From NCBI GenBank assembly GCA_023250755.1, contig JAHFAC010000024.1, positions 1-9,403 of the forward strand: 9,403 nucleotides of DNA, written 5' to 3'. Every line of letters starts with the position of its first letter. The first letter of the stretch is position 1. The notes under the pieces were generated by a model. The model was not told the DNA's origin. It was given only the letters and a program-made list of their open reading frames with translations, and did no database searches. Source of the stretch: Bacteriovoracaceae bacterium. GTDB lineage: Bacteria > Bdellovibrionota > UBA1018. Positions 1 to 5,747 of this stretch are shown here, one piece after another. Made by a program: the position numbers and the translations under genes.

Positions 1-2
1 GG

Positions 3-1328
3 GCGGTGGCTTATGTGCTTCGCACGAACCCAGATCCCAGCGTTCGGAGCTCGATGCCGATTGGGCTTAAGCCACTGGAGTCGAGTCGTCCAGTCAGGCG
101 CGCAAAAATCGTGGTGGGCAAGGACACTCGCCTTTCAGGCTACATGATTGAGCAGGCCCTCGCTTCGGGGATTTGCTCCATGGGCGCTGATGTGATTTTG
201 ATTGGCCCGCTTCCCACTCCTGGAGTGGCATTTGTGACTCAGAGTATGCGCGCTGATGCCGGGGTCATGATTTCGGCCTCGCATAATCCTTATTTCGATA
301 ATGGGATTAAAATTTTTTCCGCGGATGGCTATAAGCTCCCTGACGAAATGGAAGATGAGATCGAGCGACTGGTTTTTTCGAAGGATATGGATAAATTCCG
401 CCCGACTGCCGATTTAGTGGGTAAAGCCTTTCGTATTGACGATGTGCATGGACGGTATCTCGTTTTTTTGAAATCACTTTTTCCGAAGGAACTCGATCTT
501 CTCGGGATTCGCCTGACTTTAGATTGCGCCAATGGGGCCGCTTATAAGGTTGCACCTTATGTGTTTGAAGAGCTGGGTGCCGAAGTGATCAAGAAAGGGG
601 TGAGCCCTAATGGTCTTAATATCAATGACAAGTGTGGCGCTCTTCACCCTGAGGCCATTGCAGGTGCAACCGTTGAATATCGGGCCGATATCGGAATCGC
701 GCTGGATGGGGATGGAGATCGCTGCCTTTTGTCAGACGAGAACGGTGAAATCGTCGATGGGGATCAAATTATTGGGCTTTGTGCGATTCAAATGGCTGCA
801 GAAAAAACTCTTGCTAAGAATACAGTGGTGACGACGCCCATGTCCAACGTGGGACTAGAACTTACACTGCGGGATTATGGGATTTCGATGGTGCGTGCGC
901 AGGTGGGTGACCGCTATGTGGTTGACAGTATGCGTAAGGGCGGTTTTAATCTTGGAGGTGAGCAATCGGGACATATTGTTTTTCTGGATCAATCTACAAC
1001 AGGGGACGGAATTGTTGCAGCTCTCAAAGTCTTAGAGGCGATGAGGCGTACGGGTAAGCCACTTTCAGAGTTAAAGAAAGCGATCCGACTTCTCCCTCAA
1101 GTTCGTGAAGATGTTCGTGTTTCAAGAAAAGAGCCTTTTGAGAACCATTCAGAAATCGCTTCATCTATTGCCTCTGCACAAGAGGCTCTCAAAGATCGGG
1201 GTCGTGTTTTTGTCCGTTATTCGGGCACTGAATCTCTCGCGCGAGTTTTGGTTGAAGGGGAGGACCATCAGCAGATTCAAACCCTTTCACGAAAGATTGC
1301 TTCTAGTATCCAACGTGTATTAGGGTAG
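3..1328 (+). CDS. glmM: Phosphoglucosamine mutase GlmM (5'-truncated by the window edge)
   Basis: Converts glucosamine-6-phosphate to glucosamine-1-phosphate, the cytoplasmic step leading to UDP-GlcNAc for peptidoglycan and LPS. The reading frame is open to the left edge, so the GTG at 6 is an internal valine and not a start; the first codons read A-V-A-Y-V-L-R, typical of the first helix of the family, so about 20-30 N-terminal residues are missing. Counting from the GTG codon as residue 1: the phosphoserine motif SASHNP is at 90-95 (active Ser 92), the Mg-binding DGDGDR at 234-239, the sugar-binding GGEQSGH at 317-323, and the phosphate-binding RYSGTE at 404-409. All key residues are present, so the enzyme should be active. 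There is an insertion of about 20 residues between the first helix and the KIVVGKDTR strand. It ends 7 nt before pdxJ, a layout that suggests co-transcription. Identity is very secure. Confidence 0.96.
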   Translation, partial: AVAYVLRTNPDPSVRSSMPIGLKPLESSRPVRRAKIVVGKDTRLSGYMIEQALASGICSMGADVILIGPLPTPGVAFVTQSMRADAGVMISASHNPYFDNGIKIFSADGYKLPDEMEDEIERLVFSKDMDKFRPTADLVGKAFRIDDVHGRYLVFLKSLFPKELDLLGIRLTLDCANGAAYKVAPYVFEELGAEVIKKGVSPNGLNINDKCGALHPEAIAGATVEYRADIGIALDGDGDRCLLSDENGEIVDGDQIIGLCAIQMAAEKTLAKNTVVTTPMSNVGLELTLRDYGISMVRAQVGDRYVVDSMRKGGFNLGGEQSGHIVFLDQSTTGDGIVAALKVLEAMRRTGKPLSELKKAIRLLPQVREDVRVSRKEPFENHSEIASSIASAQEALKDRGRVFVRYSGTESLARVLVEGEDHQQIQTLSRKIASSIQRVLG

Positions 1329-1335
1329 CTGTGTC

Positions 1336-2103
1336 ATGCGATTGGGTGTCAATATCGATCATTTGGCCACATTGAGACAACTTCGCGGAACTCCCTATCC
1401 GGATTTATTAGAGGGGGTTCGCATCATCGAGACTGCTGGAGCTCATCAAATTACGATGCATCTGAGAGAGGATCGCCGTCACATTCAAGATAAAGATGTG
1501 CATCAAATACGGACTCAAACAAGCGTTCAATTGAATTTAGAAATGGCTGCAACTGATTTTATGGTGCGATTTGCAAACCGAGTCAGGCCGGATTGGGTCT
1601 GCTTGGTGCCAGAAAAGAGGCAAGAGCTTACGACTGAAGGCGGGCTTGATGTGAGTCGAAATCAAAAGCATTTGCGTTCAGTCATCCAGAAATTAAAAAA
1701 GACAGGGATCCGAGTCAGCCTTTTTATTGAACCGAGCCAAAAAGCCGTTGAATCGAGTCAAGATTTAGGGGGAGATGCTGTTGAACTCCACACAGGGCGA
1801 TTTTGCTTGGCCACCCAAAGTCCCCCAGGCTCTCGTTTGCGGAGTTTAGCTCAGAAAGAGCTCTTAAGGATAGAGAAGGCGGCGCGTCTTGCGCAACAGA
1901 AAGGACTTCATGTCCATGCCGGACATGGGTTTGATTATGAAAATATCCGTGATGTTGTCAATCTTGGGATTGACGCCACACAGCCCAATCAACTCCCGCT
2001 GATTGAGGAGTTCAATATCGGGCACTCAATTATTTGTCGTGCTGCCCTGGTTGGACTTGAGCGTGCGGTTCGTGAGATGGTATCAGCTATTCAAGCGCCT
2101 TGA
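1336..2103 (+). CDS. pdxJ: Pyridoxine 5'-phosphate synthase PdxJ
   Basis: Condenses 3-amino-2-oxopropyl phosphate with 1-deoxyxylulose 5-phosphate to give pyridoxine 5'-phosphate, the last ring-closing step of the DXP-dependent vitamin B6 pathway. The protein is 255 residues, slightly longer than the usual 235-245. Visible motifs are NIDHLATLRQLR (6-17), HLREDRRHI (42-50), LNLEMA (67-72), PEKRQELTTEGGLD (92-105), LHTG (151-154), HAGHG (194-198) and IEEFNIGHSIICRA (223-236). By comparison with the E. coli enzyme the catalytic residues are His42, Glu69 and His197; all are present. The ATG start is immediately followed by the family's N-terminal RLGVNIDH strand. An AGGG at 1322-1325 gives a moderate ribosome binding site. 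The downstream nnr ribosome binding site begins within the stop codon, so the two genes are tightly linked. PLP made through this pathway is the cofactor of the cysteine desulfurase encoded further right. Confidence 0.97.
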   Translation: MRLGVNIDHLATLRQLRGTPYPDLLEGVRIIETAGAHQITMHLREDRRHIQDKDVHQIRTQTSVQLNLEMAATDFMVRFANRVRPDWVCLVPEKRQELTTEGGLDVSRNQKHLRSVIQKLKKTGIRVSLFIEPSQKAVESSQDLGGDAVELHTGRFCLATQSPPGSRLRSLAQKELLRIEKAARLAQQKGLHVHAGHGFDYENIRDVVNLGIDATQPNQLPLIEEFNIGHSIICRAALVGLERAVREMVSAIQAP

Positions 2104-2111
2104 AGGAGGAG
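2103..2111 (+). promoter_or_regulatory. Strong ribosome binding site that sets the nnr start
   Basis: AAGGAGGAG lies just after the pdxJ TGA (it shares the last base), with 8 nt between the GGAGG core and ATG 2118. This favours ATG 2118 over the in-frame TTG at 2100, which sits upstream of this site. It is the best Shine-Dalgarno sequence I noticed in the window. Confidence 0.85.
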
Positions 2112-2117
2112 AATTTC

Positions 2118-3725
2118 ATGTCTCTACCCATTCCACTCAGGATCTGTACCAGTAACGAGATGCGAGAGTTGGATCGAATCGCTGATCAGGAATATCAAAT
2201 CGATGCAAGCATCTTGATGGAAAACGCGGGCCGTGCTGCCGCTCAAATCCTACTTGAGCGTTTTCCAAATGCCGGGCGATCAACTGAGATTCTAATTTTT
2301 GCTGGAAAAGGAAATAATGCAGGCGATGCCTTTGTTGTCGCTAGGCGATTGCTTTGTCTAGATCGAAAAGTTCGTGTATTTACTTTGAATGATACCTCTG
2401 GCTACGTTGGGCCAGCGCTTAAAAATTATGAAATTCTAAAAAGGATGAAGGCAAAGCTCATTCAACTTGAAAATAGTGTTGATTTAGAAGCCTTTTTCAA
2501 GAGTTCTACTGGGCCCTTCACAGTAGTGGATGGAATTCTCGGGACAGGACTTAAAGGAAAATTGGATGGGATTTATTACGACGTCGTTGAGATGATCAAT
2601 GGTCTCAAAGCAAGTGAGGTGATTTCAATCGACATTCCTACTGGAGTCAGTGGTGATACGGGAAGTGTTCATGGAACTTCGATCATTGCTGCACTGACAG
2701 TTTCTCTCGGTTTTCCGAAGCTGGGTCATTTTTTGCCGCCAGGTGCGGCGAGAAGAGGTGAGTTGGTCAACGTCGATATTTCTTTACCCCCGCGTTTTCA
2801 AAAAGAAGGAGACAAATTTCTTTTGATGAAATCTCCCATGTGTTCGCTTCTTAAGGAGCGAGATCGTTACGGTCACAAAAACAGTTTTGGCCACACTCTT
2901 TTGGTCGGAGGTAGCCCGGGCCGAATTGGTGCAATCGCTATGGCTGCCCGAGCTTGTCATAAGATGGGGACGGGACTAGTCACTGTGGCTACTTGGGATG
3001 ACTGCATTGATTCCCTGGTGATTAAGCTTCCGAATGAAACTATGTCCGTTCCGGTTCGCTTAAGTGGGCCAGATGCAGAGACCTACAAGCGGAGTTTGTC
3101 TGGGTATTCATGCATCGTTGTAGGTCCTGGTTTAGGCCTTCGGAACGAAGGCAAGATTCTCATGCAAGAACTCCTCACTCATTATTTCGGGCCTTTGGTT
3201 CTAGATGCGGATGCATTAAATTTAGTTGCGGATTATAAACTCCATGATCTTTTGGTCAAGCGTCGTGGGGCTCCAACAGTTCTCACTCCTCATCCGGGTG
3301 AAATGGCGAGGCTCCTTCATATCTCTAAAGATGAGGTGATGGAGAATCCAGCCCAAGCGGTGCGCAACGCCGTTAAGCTCACTCATGCGACTGTGATGCT
3401 CAAGGGAGCGTCCACGTTGGTGGGGTCAGCAGACGATATCCTTTATTTGAATCATTATCCCAATGATGGAATGGCGACAGCCGGGAGTGGGGATGTCCTC
3501 GCTGGGATGATCGGTGGATTATTGGGGCAGAAAATTGACCCGCTCCAAGGTACTTTGCTCGGGATTTACCTGCATAGCTTAGCAGGAGATTTTGCGGCAA
3601 AAACATTTGGACATCGGAGCATGACGGCTCCTGACATCATAGAGAACATCAGCAATGCCTTCAAAGATATCAAAGCTACGCCCGAAACAACCTTCCCTGT
3701 GGAAGGTTGTACACGGTTGCTCTGA
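2118..3725 (+). CDS. nnr: Bifunctional NAD(P)H-hydrate repair enzyme Nnr (epimerase plus ADP-dependent dehydratase)
   Basis: Repairs hydrated NADH and NADPH: the N-terminal YjeF-type domain epimerises R- and S-NAD(P)HX, and the C-terminal ribokinase-like domain dehydrates the S form using ADP. With ATG 2118 the protein has 535 residues, normal for the fused form. N-domain (about 1-225): MENAGRAAA from 34, nucleotide loop GKGNNAGDAF (63-72), VVDGILGTGL (136-145), DIPTGVSGDTG (172-182). C-domain (about 245-515): SFGHTLLVGGS (256-266), VGPGLG (335-340), LDADALN (362-368), TPHPGEM (390-396) and the active-site loop ATAGSGDVLAG (453-463). The epimerase loop has Ala where NNGGDG is usual (NNAGDA). 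The last 17 residues, after FKDI, extend past the usual family end and lie where the gene overlaps tsaE in another reading frame. acpS, which often separates pdxJ and nnr in related clusters, is not here. Confidence 0.95.
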   Translation: MSLPIPLRICTSNEMRELDRIADQEYQIDASILMENAGRAAAQILLERFPNAGRSTEILIFAGKGNNAGDAFVVARRLLCLDRKVRVFTLNDTSGYVGPALKNYEILKRMKAKLIQLENSVDLEAFFKSSTGPFTVVDGILGTGLKGKLDGIYYDVVEMINGLKASEVISIDIPTGVSGDTGSVHGTSIIAALTVSLGFPKLGHFLPPGAARRGELVNVDISLPPRFQKEGDKFLLMKSPMCSLLKERDRYGHKNSFGHTLLVGGSPGRIGAIAMAARACHKMGTGLVTVATWDDCIDSLVIKLPNETMSVPVRLSGPDAETYKRSLSGYSCIVVGPGLGLRNEGKILMQELLTHYFGPLVLDADALNLVADYKLHDLLVKRRGAPTVLTPHPGEMARLLHISKDEVMENPAQAVRNAVKLTHATVMLKGASTLVGSADDILYLNHYPNDGMATAGSGDVLAGMIGGLLGQKIDPLQGTLLGIYLHSLAGDFAAKTFGHRSMTAPDIIENISNAFKDIKATPETTFPVEGCTRLL

Positions 3726-4197
3726 AGCCAGACTGGCAAAATTAGCGATTGAACTAGCGGCTGAATTAAAAAGAGGCGATCGCGTGCTCCTGCGCGGCCC
3801 CATGGGAGTCGGCAAGTCGACTTTTGCGCGTGCTCTACTGATCGCGCTTAAAATCGAGCAGCCCCCTGAGGGGAGTCCCAGCTTTGCGATTGTTCACGAG
3901 TATCATTCACCAGGAGGAGGCGTAGCTCATATGGACCTCTTTCGGCTTCAGTCCGAGCAAGAAGTTGAGGAGGCTGGTCTCTCCTCGTATCTTTGGGAGC
4001 GGTCCTTGATTGTGATCACCGAGTGGTCCAACTCATGGCCTGAATTTGAGGCAGAGGTTTTGAAGTCTACGTCATCTTCAACGGGTGAGTTTCGTGCCTG
4101 GTGTGTGGACCTTGCGTTTCATTCACCACTGGCACCACTGGCCCCGCTGGCATCAGTGCCGGAGACTATGCGCGACGTTCGAGTCGAAGTGGTTTAG
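3655..4197 (+). CDS. tsaE: tRNA threonylcarbamoyladenosine biosynthesis ATPase TsaE
   Basis: P-loop ATPase that works with TsaB and TsaD to place threonylcarbamoyl on A37 of ANN-decoding tRNAs. The protein is 180 residues; the family is commonly 140-165. Walker A GPMGVGKS is at 48-55, the SPSF threonine/serine loop at 74-77, HMDLFRL at 92-98 and ITEWS at 121-125, all in the family order. The start chosen is ATG 3655, the first ATG after an in-frame stop at 3640; no clear ribosome binding site precedes it, and no ATG, GTG or TTG follows before the conserved core, so a 71-nt overlap with nnr seems real. Translation may depend on coupling to nnr. The C-terminal tail carries a three-fold Pro-Leu-Ala repeat (158-166) that widens the last strand region. 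The gene ends 3 nt from the stop of a convergent gene, with no visible terminator. Its product makes the t6A on which MtaB, encoded at the right edge, acts. Confidence 0.92.
   Translation: MPSKISKLRPKQPSLWKVVHGCSEARLAKLAIELAAELKRGDRVLLRGPMGVGKSTFARALLIALKIEQPPEGSPSFAIVHEYHSPGGGVAHMDLFRLQSEQEVEEAGLSSYLWERSLIVITEWSNSWPEFEAEVLKSTSSSTGEFRAWCVDLAFHSPLAPLAPLASVPETMRDVRVEVV
3687..3710 (+). repeat. Perfect 10-bp inverted repeat (hairpin) inside the nnr/tsaE overlap
   Basis: ACAACCTTCC at 3687-3696 and GGAAGGTTGT at 3701-3710 are perfect reverse complements around the 4-nt loop CTGT. The RNA would form a stable 10-bp stem-loop starting 32 nt after the tsaE ATG, 13 nt before the nnr stop. No T-run follows, so it is not a standard intrinsic terminator. 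A role in coupling, pausing or RNA stability is inference only. Confidence 0.75.
4126..4152 (+). repeat. Three tandem 9-bp repeats in the 3' end of tsaE
   Basis: CCACTGGCA, CCACTGGCC and CCGCTGGCA follow directly in the tsaE frame and encode Pro-Leu-Ala three times. Each unit differs from the first by at most two bases, which looks like a small in-frame slippage expansion. Confidence 0.7.
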
Positions 4198-4200
4198 GGT

Positions 4201-5052
4201 TTATTTGCGGAGTGGAGTTGTTCCAACTAGGGCAAGAGCTTGGGGCAGAACTTCCTGCAAGCTCTTGGATGAGATCACAGCCAGGATCCCTCGGCATGCG
4301 ATGAGGTCGCCCACCCGGAGCAGTGAAAGCCACTCTTCTTGCTCGACACCAAAGGCTGCTCTCACTACGTTGCGATGACTCATGACATTAGTCATGGTAC
4401 CAGGGGGTGGAAACTCTACATAGCCGCTCTTGATAAAATAATTCCAAACCTCAGGGACGATACGAGGATCCCATTTGAGGCCTTTCCATAAAAAAATACG
4501 ATCTTTTGGATTTACGGCGGCGGCTCCAATAAAAAGAGGCGCGGGACTTTCTGGTGTGGCAGCGCTTACTGCAAGAAAAAGTGAAGAAGATGTTCCACTC
4601 TCAATCAGAAGAGTGAGTCCTCGAGCGAGTGGGTCCTGTGAAAATTGAAGCCGCTGGCTCTCCCAAAGAATAAGAGGATTTTCCATTTGAGGTGGGGTTT
4701 TTCGCTGAGAAGGCTGGATTTTGAGCTTAGTGTTTTCATTTAGGGGCCCCTCCTCAGTGAGGCTCATTGAAATTGAGATTTCAGGGGCCAAGGCAGGGGG
4801 TGTTGCAGGCGGAATACCTGAAACTTCGAGCTCAAATCCAGAAGAATCTTCTGAGGTGATCGTAATTTCTGGAGCTCCTGCTGCTTGATGAGGGCTAGGA
4901 GAAGAAGCGACGGACGCTTTTTCGTTCTCATTGGGAACGAGGGTCAAATGGGGTTGTTCAGGGGACTCTGGATGACCATAACCACTTGTTTTTGTATTAT
5001 TTTTTCTATTAAATAAGGGGTTTATGAGTGTTCCTGCTTTTGTTTTTGTCAT
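4201..5052 (-). CDS. Hypothetical protein with a disordered N-terminal half and an unrecognised C-terminal domain
   Basis: I do not recognise a family. The 283-residue product has no signal peptide or membrane segment, so it is probably cytoplasmic. Residues 1-125 are rich in Pro, Ser, Glu, Asn and Thr (several PxxP-like stretches, acidic patch near 60-105) and look disordered. Residues 126-283 look globular, with alternating hydrophobic strands (LTLLIESG 146-153, SLFLAVSAA 157-165, PLFIGAAAV 172-180, RIFLWKGLKW 185-194) followed by a helical part (PEVWNYFIKSGYV, EEWLSLLRVGDL) and a final IACRGILAVI strand. There is a single Cys, at 253. The ATG at 5052 has no nearby ribosome binding site: an AGGAGG is present on this strand (5080 to 5075) but 22 nt upstream, and no start codon lies at normal distance from it. 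The gene is divergent from the Rrf2 regulator and convergent with tsaE. The long open frame, sensible amino-acid composition and filling of an otherwise empty 850-nt gap support a real gene. Confidence 0.72.
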   Translation of the reverse strand: MTKTKAGTLINPLFNRKNNTKTSGYGHPESPEQPHLTLVPNENEKASVASSPSPHQAAGAPEITITSEDSSGFELEVSGIPPATPPALAPEISISMSLTEEGPLNENTKLKIQPSQRKTPPQMENPLILWESQRLQFSQDPLARGLTLLIESGTSSSLFLAVSAATPESPAPLFIGAAAVNPKDRIFLWKGLKWDPRIVPEVWNYFIKSGYVEFPPPGTMTNVMSHRNVVRAAFGVEQEEWLSLLRVGDLIACRGILAVISSKSLQEVLPQALALVGTTPLRK

Positions 5053-5141
5053 AGAACTTTGAGTAGTCTTTCTCCCTCCTATGCTTTTCGGATCTTTCTT
5101 AGAAAAATCAAATTTGTCGAAGCCTATATGAAAAAGGATTA

Positions 5142-5164
5142 GTAGTTGACGCTGTAACTACAGC
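5142..5164 (+). promoter_or_regulatory. Palindromic operator candidate upstream of the Rrf2 regulator, with a -35-like element
   Basis: Two nested inverted repeats share bases: GTAGTT (5142-5147) with AACTAC (5156-5161), and GCTGTA (5151-5156) with TACAGC (5159-5164), both with perfect 6-bp arms. A TTGACG hexamer (5146-5151) resembling a sigma-70 -35 box lies inside; a convincing -10 box is not seen at the right distance (the best is a weak AT-containing stretch around 5164-5172). Rrf2 regulators commonly bind dyads of this size over their own promoter, so autoregulation is a reasonable inference. The site could equally control the divergent minus-strand gene. Confidence 0.42.
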
Positions 5165-5200
5165 ATGATACGCCCATTTTAAGTTTTCTCGAGAGGGAAA

Positions 5201-5205
5201 GGGAG
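5201..5205 (+). promoter_or_regulatory. Ribosome binding site of the Rrf2 regulator
   Basis: GGGAG followed by an 8-nt A-rich spacer leads to ATG 5214. It fixes the start, which also gives the exact IscR-type N-terminus MRLTSKGRYAV. Confidence 0.75.
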
Positions 5206-5213
5206 AAAAAAAG

Positions 5214-5747
5214 ATGCGTTTGACCTCAAAAGGACGGTACGCCGTCCGAGCAATTTTAGATTTGACCTTCAACTCCAATGGACGCCCTGTGCGTCTTCAG
5301 GAAATCTCTGAACGACAGAAGATTTCACTTCATTATTTAGAACAACTTTTTCGTCGACTTCGCAAAGGTTCAGTGGTCAAGAGTGTTCGAGGTCCAGGCG
5401 GGGGCTATGTGCTTGCCCGCTCTATGGATGATATTTCGATCAAGGATGTTTTGGTGAGTGTGGGTGAGAACATCAACCCGGCGCGAGATCTGATTGGTTC
5501 CACTGACCTTAAGAGTGATACTGTTGAATTTGTTTTGACCAAGAGTTATTTTGAGAATCTTGGCTTGATTATGCAGGAGTACCTGACCACCACGTCCGTA
5601 GGCGATCTGATCCGTAAGGCGCGTGGAACGCAAGAACTCACCAAGGCCGCTTCAGCTAAGCAAGAAGCAGCTCAAGCTCCCGCTTCTCAGCCCAATGTTG
5701 GTCAAGGTGTTGGCCAGCATGTCGGAAAAGCCCGCGATTTATCTTGA
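5214..5747 (+). CDS. Rrf2/IscR-family transcriptional regulator lacking all cysteines
   Basis: A winged-helix regulator of the Rrf2 family, very close to IscR in its DNA-binding half: MRLTSKGRYAV (1-11), ISERQKISLHYLEQLF recognition region (31-46), and the wing SVRGPGGGYVLA (57-68). IscR senses Fe-S status with a [2Fe-2S] cluster bound by Cys92, Cys98, Cys104 and His107 (E. coli numbering). Here the whole protein contains no Cys; numbering is colinear up to this point, and residues 92 and 98 are Asp. It therefore should not bind a classical IscR cluster. Residues 140-177 form an Ala/Gln/Gly-rich tail not needed for the fold, with VGQ, VGQ and VGK units near the end where the gene overlaps the desulfurase. 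Its position upstream of a desulfurase and mnmA resembles CymR of Bacillus, another Rrf2 protein without cluster ligands, which answers to cysteine supply. Family assignment is firm; the signal sensed is unknown. Confidence 0.93.
   Translation: MRLTSKGRYAVRAILDLTFNSNGRPVRLQEISERQKISLHYLEQLFRRLRKGSVVKSVRGPGGGYVLARSMDDISIKDVLVSVGENINPARDLIGSTDLKSDTVEFVLTKSYFENLGLIMQEYLTTTSVGDLIRKARGTQELTKAASAKQEAAQAPASQPNVGQGVGQHVGKARDLS
5704..5709 (+). promoter_or_regulatory. Probable ribosome binding site for the cysteine desulfurase
   Basis: AAGGTG inside the end of the regulator gene lies 9 nt before ATG 5719. It is moderate in strength, but supports this start over the earlier in-frame ATGs at 5623 and 5695. 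Confidence 0.5.

Noticed and set aside
2100..2117. TTG at 2100 as the start of nnr
   Set aside because: It lies upstream of the strong AAGGAGGAG site, which has correct spacing to ATG 2118.
3579..3815. 78-codon minus-strand open frame across the nnr/tsaE junction
   Set aside because: Both plus frames here are conserved or extend conserved proteins; the minus frame is a shadow with no ribosome binding site.
4085..4378. Plus-strand open frames overlapping the tsaE end and the minus-strand gene (4085-4378 and 4101-4304)
   Set aside because: Composition is unlike a protein (many Arg, Ser, Trp and Thr from shifted repeats) and they overlap a much better supported gene on each side.
4381..4396. 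CATGAC/GTCATG palindrome (6-bp arms, 4-nt loop)
   Set aside because: Short, AT-containing and within the minus-strand coding region; nothing nearby suggests a binding site, so chance is likely.
5128..5182. Tiny open frames upstream of the regulator (ATG 5128, 4 codons; ATG 5165, 5 codons)
   Set aside because: Neither has a ribosome binding site or recognisable leader-peptide content.
5623..5718. Earlier in-frame starts for the cysteine desulfurase (5623, 5695)
   Set aside because: They add residues unrelated to the family and deepen the overlap with the regulator; ATG 5719 matches the family N-terminus.
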